64,000 nt of DNA from Trochalopteron elliotii (Eukaryota > Chordata > Aves > Passeriformes > Leiothrichidae), in contig JANPWX010000033.1 of assembly GCA_024734555.1 (NCBI GenBank), positions 5,556,074-5,620,073 of the forward strand, given 5' to 3'. A model generated the notes under the pieces. The model was not told the origin of the DNA and did not search any database. It saw nothing but the letters and a program-made list of their open reading frames with translations. The translations under genes and the position numbers were made by a program. Shown here in pieces: positions 11,166 through 23,100 of the stretch. Every line of letters begins with the position of its first letter. The first letter of the stretch is position 1.

Positions 11166-14100
11166 GTAAGTACCAGGAAACACATCCCAGAGTGTTGATG
11201 CTTCTCTTGGGAGAGCTGCTGTTGGAGGTGGGAGCGAATGGTGCCTTTGGGAGGGTGGAAATGCTGCCTGCAGGGGGATCTGGGATCTCGGTGGTGTTGA
11301 TGGCCTGGGTAAATATTTGCTTTGGAGGGGACTGTGTGTAGTGATGGAAATCGATTTCAAAAGCCCTTGTTTACTGTCAGTTCCAAAGGTAGCACTGCCA
11401 GGCTGCTCTTGTGAGCGTGTTCCAGTGCTTGCTGTGATGGGGAGGGTGTGAAGGGGTTTTTCTGTTTGTTTCTGGTTTTAAAAGGAATGCTTGAAGATGC
11501 TTGTTCTTTTTGTTCAGGATGGAATCATAGGATGATTTGAGGTGGGAGGGAATTTAAAGCTGATCTCATTCCACATCCCTGCCATGCTCAGGGACACCTT
11601 CCACTATCCCAGGTTGCTCCAAGCCCTGTCCAACCTGATTTCAGCTTTGCTGGGAACTTGTCTTGGATTAAGAATAAATAAGAAATACAGAATATTTCCT
11701 GAATCATTTTGCTACTTTATGCTGCTCCTGTTGTACTTTGGCAACAATGCTGCTGTTTAATTTCCTTTATTGCTTACTCAGCAGTTCTTGGAGGAGGAGT
11801 GCTTTGAATCTGTATTTAAATATTTATATTCTCAGTGTTTGGTGTGTGAGTGTCTGTACTAAATACTAAACGCTATACTTCATTCTTAAAAAATGAACAC
11901 AGTGATGTGGGAAGAACAAATTCTTTCCACCACTGCTTGGTGGGACTCCTGTCATGTCAGGAGAAGGCCTGATTTGGCACTAAATCCTCCTTAATGTAAG
12001 TAATGATCTGATGAAAGCTGCTTTGGCTGGAATGTCAGTGGTTGTGGTCTAATTCTGAAAGAAAATCTTTTCTTTAAATGAATGTTTAGAGTGTGTGGAG
12101 GGCTGTGACTGAGCCAGGGTGCAGGAACCATTGAGGACCAGCTTTAAGAACCTGAAGTTTGTCATGTCCTGGGTCCCAAAGTGCTTCTTAAATCATAAAT
12201 CCATGAGTGGGGTCAGCCCTGCTGACATTTGCAGGAGGAGATGGCAGGAAAATCAAACTAGGATGGAGAAAATCTCTGTTTAAAGCTCTGGAGACAAGCA
12301 GAAAAAATTATTCCCAAAAGGAAATATTTTTAGGATAGAGGGTACAAAAAATGTGAGTGAAGGTTTCCAGCCATGGGAATTTTTGATCTTGGCTTTTAAT
12401 TAGCAGTAGGATAACAAACATCCTTGTTTTTCTGTAATAATCGTTTTTCTGTATTTATATAGTTTTTCTATGATGGCCATGCTTGAACACTGTGAATTTT
12501 TAAAGAAAAACTCGTATTTTTTAGGAGCAGAAGGTTCCTATTATTGAGGTTGTTATTACCTCAATAATAACAACATTTTTCCTTTCCAGATGTGTAGATT
12601 TTTGTTGACATGACAAAAATTCTTAATTTAGAGGTAGCTTGAAATATTGATTTTAACTTGGGCTGGTGAGCTGGAATAAGTAACTGAAATATGGTGAGCA
12701 CACCTTGGGTTTCACAGGGTTATTTCTCCACCAGTCCCAACTTTAATTAATGCCTGGAACTATTGTTTGGAATCTTAAATGTTACCAGAGGCTCCAAACT
12801 ATTCCTCCCAGCAGGGCTGAGCAATGCAGGGCGTGTTCCTCAATTGTTCCTCGGCTGCTTTAGGAATTTTGATGGGAGAAGCAGCAAGTTTGGCTCTTCC
12901 CTCAGTATTCCAAGTGTGGATTTACTGCTCCCATTTCCCTGTGTGTGTCCTGTGGCAGGTCTGCTTTGGAGGTAAAGATTCCTTTTTTTTTCCCTCACCC
13001 CCTAAGAAGCTTTAGAAATCTCAGGGTTTTTTCTTTGCCCCTCTGTTTCAGCTCTCCTGGACCTTTTTTTTCACTGTGGATCAGCAAAAATCCAGGTGTC
13101 TGTCAGTTTGTGTTTTGAGGTTTTAATGTGGTTTTTGTCTGGTTTAATTGAGTGGAGCAAAGCAAACCAGCATCTTCCAGAACAGCTGAGCTAAGTCCTT
13201 CTGATACTGGGAAACTGGGAAGAGCTTTATCCCAGGAAACGAGGAAGGAGTTTCATTAAAATCCAGACATTTAATCTGTTACATAAATGTGGGGTTATTC
13301 CTGTGCCTGCTAAATTTGATGGAAAAGATGCTTTTCATTATTTAAAGTGAAAGAGATTGTATCCATCATGTGGTTTGGGGTTTTTTTTTGGTTTTTTTTT
13401 TTTAAATTACACCCTTCTTTTGTGCTGAAAATCTGGATTCAGAAAAAAAATCTGCAAAAGGAATGAAGTTCTGCTTCACTCCTGGGAAATACTCCCCTTA
13501 GACCATCCCTAAGATGCTGTTGCTGCTCTGTATATTCTGGCAGAATTCTCTTTCATTCCTCTGAGCCTTTGAAGAAGAGATCAGAGACATTTAGATTTGC
13601 CATCTACAGCATGAGATTTGCCTCTTCAAAATGTCCAGCCACCCTCTTTGCTAAATGTTTCAGGCAAATAGAAATAAAGTTTGGGACAGTGGCAGAGCCT
13701 TTTTGCCAACACCACCACAGGAAATGTTTTATCCCTCAGTGCTTTGCTATCAGCACATTTTACTCCTGGTCCTTCTAGGCACAGTGGGTGGGGGTTGCAG
13801 AATTCATTCCCCTGGCTTGAAGAATTTATGTTGGGTTATAAAATCTCATTTTTAGTGCCTTCTGGCAGAAGAAAGAGCTGAAAGAGTTTGGGAGTTCCTG
13901 CAGGACAGCTCACCAGTAACTCCCAGTGGATACTGGGATACTGGATTGGGATCTCTGCCCTCCTTTCAGGGGCTAAAAGTCCAATTTTAGTTAAATCAGT
14001 GAAGCCTTTTTGGGTCAGTTTGTTGAGAACTGCACAGGCAGCACTGACTGAACTCTGCTCAAACTCCTTTTCTCCAGCTTCCCAACCTGTGTAGGTTTGC

Positions 14101-17100
14101 ATGGGAACAATTGGATTTTTGCTCCATATTGAGCCACAGGGGGTTTTCTTAAAGAATTGCTGTTTTTTGTGTCCCACATTCATCCTTTGTCACAAAATAA
14201 AAGCAATATTGATACCCTGTGTAGTGTGAGAGAATTCAAGATGGAAAAGGATCTCTTGACTGATGTCCAATCATCCCTCACTGCTGCAGGCAGATATTTT
14301 TCCGTTTCCTTGTGAATATTTTCATTTCATCTCTAAAAAATCCTTTAGAAACTGTGCAAAATGAAATGGTGCAACTTGATAGTTTTTAATAAAATCCTTT
14401 CCCTCAAAGCTTTGCCTTAATGACTTTGTTGGCCCTGAAGATCTCTGTGCTTGGATAATTCCAGGGAGCACATTATGGCATGTGAATTGTAAAAGTATTT
14501 GTGGGGTTTTTTCCCTACCTAGTCTCATAACCTGAAAATGGAAGCCAGAAGAGAGAGATTCAAAAGCAAAAATAAAGATCCTCCCAGCCTCCATCAGCAA
14601 TTTCTGACATACTGGGAACAATTGGTTTTATCTTCCCTCTTTAAACAATAAATGCTCAGATTAGGAGCTGTTAAATATTCTGTGACAAAGTGCATAATTT
14701 TTATTTATTTTGGAAAATGTGCCCATTCTGTGGAGTTGCATCAAATCTGATACCAGGTTTTATTTCACCTTAAGGAAATATTCTTGTGTGGTGCTGAAAC
14801 TAAACCAACTGGGGGAAGGAAGGGAAATAAGATGAATATTTAAAACCTTTTGGAGCAATAGTCCCTCGCTCCTAATCTGCCTTTGGGTCTAAATAATTGG
14901 GTTTTTGCCTGACATTTGTCACCCAGTTTCAAAAACTTCAGCCTCTTGTTCCTGGCCTTGTTTCATCTCCAGCTGCCAGTGACCAGTTAAATAGGATTCT
15001 GGATTTATGGCTGCACGGGGAAAAGTAGGATGTTCTTAATTTAGACCTCTTAAGCCTGAGCTGGGATGCTGCTCCCAGCCTGGCAAACACTGGTGATGTT
15101 TTAAAACCAAGTTTACTGAGGCCACGCTTTTTAAGAGATCCAATCCTGTTATGCCCAAGCTGGGATGTCCTGGTGTTATTTTGGGTTGTGCCCACATCCT
15201 TCCCTTTTTTCCCTGTGCTCCAGGAGGGTTTGGGAAGCAGGGGTGGGATGGGATCCATGGGATCCCTGTAACCTGAACCTGGAAAAATTCTGGGAGCAGT
15301 TTGGTGTAGCTGAACTAAAGAGTTTTATATTTCCAGTGATTATTCACGTTAAGCTGACTGGTTATTTAACAGCAGTTTTGTGAAGCCTCAGCAAGTTTGT
15401 GTTCACTCATCTGTTTTGGTTTTGTCTCCCCTTTTGCTTGGAGTGGAAAATAATTCAGAGGAATTGCTGGTTTGGGTTTGACACAATAGGAAATTTATGA
15501 AATCCAGAATGGTTTGGGTTGGAAGGGACCTTGAAGCTCATCTTGTCCCAACCCCCTGCTATGGGACACATTCCACTATCCCAGGTTGCTCCAGCCTTGA
15601 ACATTCCAGGGATGTGGCAGCCACAGCTTTTCTGGGCACCCTGTTCCATTCAGAACACTACTGTTTTTAAAGGGTTTGGTTTTTATTTTATAATAATTTC
15701 TTTAATAATCCATTCTGCATCTCAGCAGGTTGGAACACATCCCCGCCCTTCAATCTTAGGAAGGAATATAGGGAATATCACCCAGCAGTGAATCTGGCTG
15801 AACAGCGTGGAGAATTCCCGTAGTTTGAGGTGTTGAAGGAATGTGGCAGACTCCTGTCAGATGTCATTTGACAGCTTGATTAAATCCTCTCATCATACAT
15901 TTATTTTTCTGGTGCTGAGAGTGAAGGTGGGAGGTGCCACTGGTGTATCCAGACTTTGTAGTGACACTGAATTATCCAACTGTGTCCATTCACACGGGTG
16001 TAGGGGATCACCTGAGAGGAAAATGCTCCCAACAAAACAAACCTGAAGGATTTGTTGAGTGTTAAATGAGTTTCAGAAGCTCTCAGTCTGCTCAGTGCAA
16101 TCAGAATCCTGCAGGAATCCTGAGCAGCTCCACCTTGTCACATCCATCGGTGTTATCAGCTCTCTTCTTGTACCTTGTTCCTTCATTCCCAAGGGAAAGG
16201 TGGATTACACAATTCCTTCCAGATTAAGCAGCTTGCATTTACCTTTCCATCATTTGGCTTTTTAAAATGATCCCATCTTTATTTGAGTGGTGTTTCACTG
16301 GCAGACTGACAGATGGGATCTCTGCCTGCTTCCCCAGTGAATTGCTGTTGGTTTCTGAGTCCTTACCTTGATATTATTTCAGTTTTTCAAGTCACTTTTG
16401 GTTTTGCCCACTTTTGTAGGTTCACTGAGTGAGTGAGGAAGCAGCTTTTCTTTCTGAACAAATGTGACTGAGAGCTGAATTCTGTTCAGAATTCCACCTG
16501 CAAATTAGAAAGCCTGACACTAAAGAAAAAAACGTCAGAAATAACAAAAACAGCCCCAAAGGCCAAGCAGATGATTCTGAACAAAAATACAGTCTGATCT
16601 TTATTATTAATGCAGGCTCTGCTGTCTGTGTCCTGTATTTCACTTTAACTCAGCCAGATCTATAACCAGCTACAGAGGCCTTTCAATAGAGCCAAAATAT
16701 AGGAAATTATCAATAGCTGTGTCTGGGAGCTGTCCCAGCCTGGGCAGGCACAGATGGTGCAGCAGAATCCTGCTTTAGTGATTAACTGAGTCTCCAGATG
16801 ATTTCCTTGAGCAGCCAGGCCTGGTGCTCCCTGTGGGGAACAGATTCCCAGAAATTTGCTCCTGGGCAGCCTGGAGGGGACTGGGATCTCCAAATTCCCA
16901 GCAAAACAGGGCTTGGCAGGTCAGAATTGATCTATTGAGTCCCATCTTACATAAACATCTGAGTTAACTGTCATGTGCTGGGGGATAAGGGATGCTTTGT
17001 GTGGCACTGTCCTGTTCCTAACCTTTCTGCTGGCTCCTGGGAATTCTAACCTTAGAGCAGGATGAGGCCCATATGGATGGGAATCTCAGATAAAACTTGT

Positions 17101-20100
17101 CAGGTTACTCCCAAGAAGAGTGTTTTGAATTTCCCTTAATCCTTTTCCAAAAAAAAAAAAAAATTGCTGGCAGCTCTTTAATGTGGATGGTTTTATAACA
17201 CTGCAGAGGCTTACATGGAAAACAGCAACATTCCTATAGTTTGTTTTTGTTTTCTTGAGGCCAGAGGAAGAACTTCAAATGGACAATTCCCCCTTTTATT
17301 TTAAGTCAAAAGGAGCTGGAAATTTTAGAGTTAATGAAAGCAAGTAGAATGAGTTGCTGTAAACCCTAAAAGTGAGAAAGAATAATGTGTGTGTGTGTGC
17401 CTGTGTTACCCGTGTGGGGATCCTGGAGCTGCTGCTGCTGTTGGGATCTGCTGGGAGCTGTGAGCTCATGGAGCTCCCTGCCAAAGCCAAGGCAGCCCTT
17501 CCCATGCTCAGCTGGGAGTGGAGAGCCAGGGAAAGGCTCAGAGTGGGATGCAATCCCTGCTTTTTCCAGCTTTTCCAGGCAGGCATGCACTGGGCAGTGC
17601 TTTCAGCAAGTTCTTTGTGTGGAAGTGGGAGGAAGAGCAATGGAGTTGAATCTATTTTACATAATTTCATTTTTAATGTCATCCTGCCATCAGGTTCTTG
17701 GTGGTTGTGGAATGCAGCGATGTGAGCAGAGATGGAAAAGCTGGGATGCAGGAAATCCCATTTTCCCCCCACAGTTAAAAGCCCAGCAGAGCAGAAGGTT
17801 CCTCCCTGCTCGTAGTCCAGGTGCCATCTGTTCTCAGGTGACTCTGCTGCTGTCCCATTTGTCCCAGGCTCTGTTTTTAAACCAGTTAGGACTCTTTCCT
17901 TCTCTAATCCCTGCTGCAAAACTGCTCTTCTCCATCTGTATCTCAAGTCAATCCGTGGCCAGTTTATACCATGAATTCTTGCCCCTTTATCTGAAATAGT
18001 TTTTCTCTCTCTGAGGTATTTAACACCCATAAACTGCTCAATCTTCTTCTGGCAAAGATGAACAGAAAATATTCTCTGAGCTCCAATTTCCACCTCCATC
18101 CTGGTTAAAAATCATCCATTTTGGATTAGAATGATTAGAATTAGTGCTAATTTATTACCTGCATTAGGTGAGTGGCTGGGAATTATCACATGCTTTAATC
18201 ATCGTATTTTTAATATAATGTATTGGAGAGCCTGGCCGTGACTGTTGGAGCAGTAAGTACTCATCAACCAGGCTAAATTTAATTATTTTATATGAGATAG
18301 TTTGAAAAAGTAATAGAATTGAGCTATGAGTAGCATCTTAATTGAAGTGAGGTTGGCTTGAGAGCTTCAGGATCAGCACAAGGTGGAAGAATCATTGTGG
18401 ATGATAAATTGATTTGTGCCTTGAGAAGCAGATGGGGTGGGATGGCACCTCGGGGTGTGGTGGGAAGGAGGAAAGGTCATTCCTTGTTTATGGAGAGTCC
18501 CCTTCCTTCTGGCCTGCTGGATGAGAAAGTTCACTTGTTTTGTGATGTCATTTTGGCCTGAAACTTATGGAGAGACAGACAAGGCTGGGAAATGTTTGGA
18601 GGGTTAAAGTAGTGATGAAAAAGTGGTTTTCAAACTGAGTTTGGCAATCCTGTTTTCACATACCCAGCTGACCTGGTAGGAAGAAATTTGATTTCTTCGA
18701 GTTTGACACGCTAGTTTGAAACATTCAATTAAAAGTATTAAATGTCAATGTATATTTTGCCAAACTAATCATCATTCCAGCCTCTAAATACAAACTTCCT
18801 TGCCAAAGCGAGATAAAATTTCTGTGTGAGTGATTTGGATGCTGAAGAATTGTGTGAGGGAGAGTGAGCACAAAATAGTGTAATTACTGTATAGTGCTAA
18901 ACCTGCTAGTGCTGTAGGATGGGAATTCCACATGCTCCTGGAGTGAAAACATCACTAAAAGATGGTTTGTGTCTTGAGAAATTGCATATTTGAGCTGTTC
19001 CTTGAAGAGGAGGGGAGGAGATGCCCCCAGAAACCAACCAACACCCCCAACCCATTTACCAAACTCTTTTTTAACAGAGAATGATCCTGTATTTGTGTAA
19101 ATTTGGAGCCTGAATAGCTGGTTTGTTTATCCCCAAGCCTGCTCAGCAGTTAAGAATAGTTCTTTATCTTCCCATTAAGACTGTATTATTTTACAGAAAA
19201 GTGGGTGGTATCCAATTTTACCCCGATATTGGCCCACTCCCAGCAGATCCTTACTGACACTGGGAGATGTAAGGAATACCCACAAATGTTTTCTTTCAAC
19301 AATAATTCTGTACCTTTTTAATTCAGGAGCTCTGATACACTCAGGATGTATCCAGCATGAGCTGGGGGTACTTCTTGATATCACAGCCTCATAAAAACAC
19401 TTGTTGTTTCTTTTTTTCATGAACTGTCTAAAAGGAGCAGAGCTAAAAGGAAACTCGGGTGACCTTATCACTCTCTACTTCCTAAAAGGTGGCTGTAGTC
19501 AGGTTGGGGTTTGGTCTCTTTCTCCAGGCAGCAACTGACAGAACTAGAGGACACGGCCTTGAGCTGTGTCAAGGGATATATACTGGTTGGATGTTGGGAA
19601 AAAGTTTTTTATGGAAAGAGTGATAAAATATTGGAATGGTGTGCCCAGGGAGGTGGTGGAGTCACCATCCCTGGATGTGTTTAAGGAAAGACTGGATGTG
19701 GGGTGCTGTGGTTTAGCTGAGGTGTTAGGGCTGGGTTGGACTCTTTTGTGTTTTGTGTCCAAGATCGCCCTAATTAGGGTTTTTTTTCTTTTTCAAAGTC
19801 TTGTGCTAGGGTTTGAAAGAAGAGTGAAACTTGCAGCTCGGTATTAAAAGGTGTTTATTAAATTTTTATCTCAAAAGTTTTGCCCTGGACTCCAACAGGC
19901 TCAATGATCTGGGAGGTCTGTTCCAACCTGGTGACTCTGTGAATTCTGTGAACCCCAACCTGTCCCCGTCACCCTTGGCAGAAACTTCACCTTTTGACCC
20001 CAAGGGAGCTTTGAGACCGAGCACAGGGTGCAGGAGCCCAACCTGAGCCCTGTTTGTGCTGTTTGCTGTGCTGAAGGTGCTGGTTTTTGTCTCCCAACAG

Positions 20101-23100
20101 CCACGTCCCCTCGGGTGTCCTCGGAGCTGGAGCAGGCGCGGCCCCAGACCAGCGGGGAGGAGGAGCTGCAGCTGCAGCTGGCGCTGGCCATGAGCCGGGA
20201 GGTGGCGGAGCAGGTCGGTGCCCGTGTAGGTTTTCCAAATGCTTGGAGAGTTTGGTTGGTTGGTTTTTTTTTTAATTCTTTTATTAATACCAGCTTGGCT
20301 TTGCTCCAGGTGGAATCTTGCGTGCGCGTGGTTTTTTTATTATTATTATTTTTATTCTTTCAATCTCTTTTTAAAGTAACTTCAGCCTCCGAGCTGTTGA
20401 GACTAGTGGAAGATGACAGTCACTTTGCGAGAAGACTTTTGTGTGGGAGGATGTTAATCATCACATTACTGAAGATGTTCTCAGTTAGGAAGGGCTGAAA
20501 ACATGACTGGTCCTGAAAAGCTTCATTAATGTCAGTGGGTTCTGATTCCAGTGGAATTTGGAACGGTCTGTTCCGTTCGGTAGGAGTTTCTGGAACAGGA
20601 GGGTGACCTGACACAAAGTACCAGATTATATAAAAAAACTTGGTTGAAAGTAAATTGACTCCGTATCTGTCACCTAGGTTATGTTACTGTGCTAATTCTT
20701 AGGAACTTCATTCTGAATTTGGAGTAAATTTGGATAAAATGACTGCATTTTAATACATTACAAAGTCAAATCTCAGCTCTAAGTGAAAATTCAAGTCAGC
20801 CATGCTGAATGCCTGTAATATTTTAGAGGCTTCCTGTAACAATTTAGTTTACAGCTGTATGTTAAGCATGAGTGCTTGGAAAGGGAAACTATCACTCAGT
20901 AAACTTCATCATTATTGGGCAATAAAGAGAACAAAAATATAAATCAGAACCAAAGCATTTGAAGTAGCTTCAAAAATGACAAGCTGGGGGATTAGTCAGC
21001 TTCTGAGGGACATGATGCAAGCAAAGATATTTAAAGGAGTTGAATGTGGCATAAACATTGTGGTTACAGATGTTTAAACCTTCAGATTACACATGGAGTT
21101 GGCAAGACTTGATTCCCTTGGTGGATCTTGCACCAGCGTGGTGGGAAGTGAAGAAAAGCCAGGGAAATTTAAGTGTAGCTCCCTACAACCCTCAGTGGTG
21201 ATCTGAATGCTGAAAAGCCATTGTGATAATTGACAAATGGGTCGTTCACTCAAATTTCTGTGGTGTTTCCTAACTGAGTTTTGAAAAGAATAACACACCA
21301 CCAGGGTAAATTCCAACCAGCAAAAAACTGGCTGTTGTTGTTGTGACCACAGGGTCGGGGTGCTCCTGGAGGCGAGAATCACAGGAAAACTCCTTTCCCT
21401 CCTTGGTGTTCCATGGAAATCCCAGCCCCAAACATCCCCCTGTGGAGCACAGGGTGGGCAGGGTTGGAGCCCTGCAGGGAGCAGCAGCTCAGAGCAGGCT
21501 CATGGTCTATATCACCAGTGTTGATTTCCTTTGCAGGAGGAGCGCCTCAGACGCGGGGACGATCTGAGATTACAGATGGCTCTGGAGGAGAGTCGCAGAG
21601 ACACAATTAAAATTCCCAAAAAGAAGGAGGTAGTGCCTTCGCCTAAGAAATTCCTGGTTTATGCTGCCAAAAGGCTGAAATACAGTAACACAAACTTAGC
21701 TTAATACTGAGCTCTTTTATGCTTTTGGGTTTGCTTTGTTGTGTAGCTTAAAGCTTCTTCCATGTGGGTTAAATTTGGAACTAGTCAATGCAGGCGTGTA
21801 AAAGGAAATAAAAAAAAAAAGATAAAATAATAATAATAATTGCTTCTTCACTCTCAACGGGTTTGTACTTCAGCCTGACAATGCTCTTGAGTAAAGCTCA
21901 GCTTCTTCCTGCCCTCAGCACACCACTCTGTTGGACCTGATGGATGCCCTGCCCTCCTCGGCACCGGCCCCGCCCAAAACCGAGCCCTGGGGACCTCCTG
22001 CTGCTGCTGCTGCTGCTGCCAACCAGACGGATCCCTGGGGAGGATCCACAGCTGCAGCCCCTGCCTCTGACCCCTGGCAATCATTTGGTAAGAGCAAACT
22101 GCCAGGGGCAGGGGGGTTTGAAAGGTTTTGCTTTTTAACCTTGAGCATTTCAAAGTTCCTCAATGTCCAGCTTGTGACGGAGTCCATTTTCATTCATTCC
22201 ACTGAATTCCTCATTTCCAAGCAGAAACCAATGGCATTTGCACTTTTTTTAAGCTGTTGGGGTTTTGTGTGGGCAGTTTGAATCCTAAGGAAGAGGAGAG
22301 TGGCACTTCTGTTGTCTTAACAGCAAAACTGGCTTGTCCAACTCGTGTCTCACTGGTCCAGTGCCGTGGGTTTAGAGTGTTCCCAGAATTTAATCTGATA
22401 TTTAGGCAGGGTGCTTCCTAAGAAAGCCATCAGTCTGAATTATCATGTCCCTGATTGCTCCTAGAGAATTGGAATGTGTTTGTGTATGGTCAGAACCAAA
22501 AGGATTAAACGACTTAAATGAAGATTTTTATAGCAGACAAAAAAAAAAAATGCAGGTTGCCATTTAAAATATTTACTGTTCCATAGGATTTGCATGCTAA
22601 ATCCATGGAATATTTCTGAAGGTAAACAGGCAGTGCTTCACATTTTAAAGAGCAACTAAGCCAAATATTTGTGTGATTTTTTTGTGTATGTTGCTGCCTG
22701 TGTGGTGGGCTGGCATCTGGGTCAGCCACAGCCTGTCCAAGGAGTTAGAAAGTGGATGGTTCCTCACAGTGTTATAGTTGGAACTGCAGCTGAATTTTTT
22801 TTTGGTTGGAATTTTTAACTTTTTTAAGGGGCAGGGAGTTTCTGTGCAAACAGAAGCTTTTCCATGAAGATTGACAGCTTTGTTCTGTCAGTTCTGCTTC
22901 AGGCTGGTGATTCTACAACCTCTGCTCTAAAGTGCTTCAAAGTCCTTTGCATTCTACACACCACCATCAGATTCCTGATGAAAAAGTAGAAGTTTAATAA
23001 TGAAATGCCTTGTTTGGGGTTTTTTCCCCCTACTCATGATGACATTAAAGGCACCTACAAAACTCTGGGCCAACTGTCAGATCATCATTCCAAATGTCAC

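Larger units (their letters stand above)
11166..20100 (+). other. EPN2: EPN2 intron between ENTH and UIM exons (8.9 kb)
   Basis: Bounded by GTAAGT at 11166 and CCCAACAG ending at 20100. It contains three CR1 copies (about 11522-11660, 15503-15655 and 19455-19952, the last carrying a nested insertion), a perfect 12-bp inverted repeat at 12539-12569, and an 804-bp open frame on the - strand at 17296-18099 that I do not recognise. AT-rich blocks around 18120-18320 could be conserved elements. The optional human exon in this intron was not seen. Confidence 0.8.

Noticed and set aside
11166..20100. Search for the optional epsin-2 exon known from the longer human isoform
   Set aside because: No frame with the expected residues and splice signals was recognised. 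It may be absent or too diverged to see by eye.
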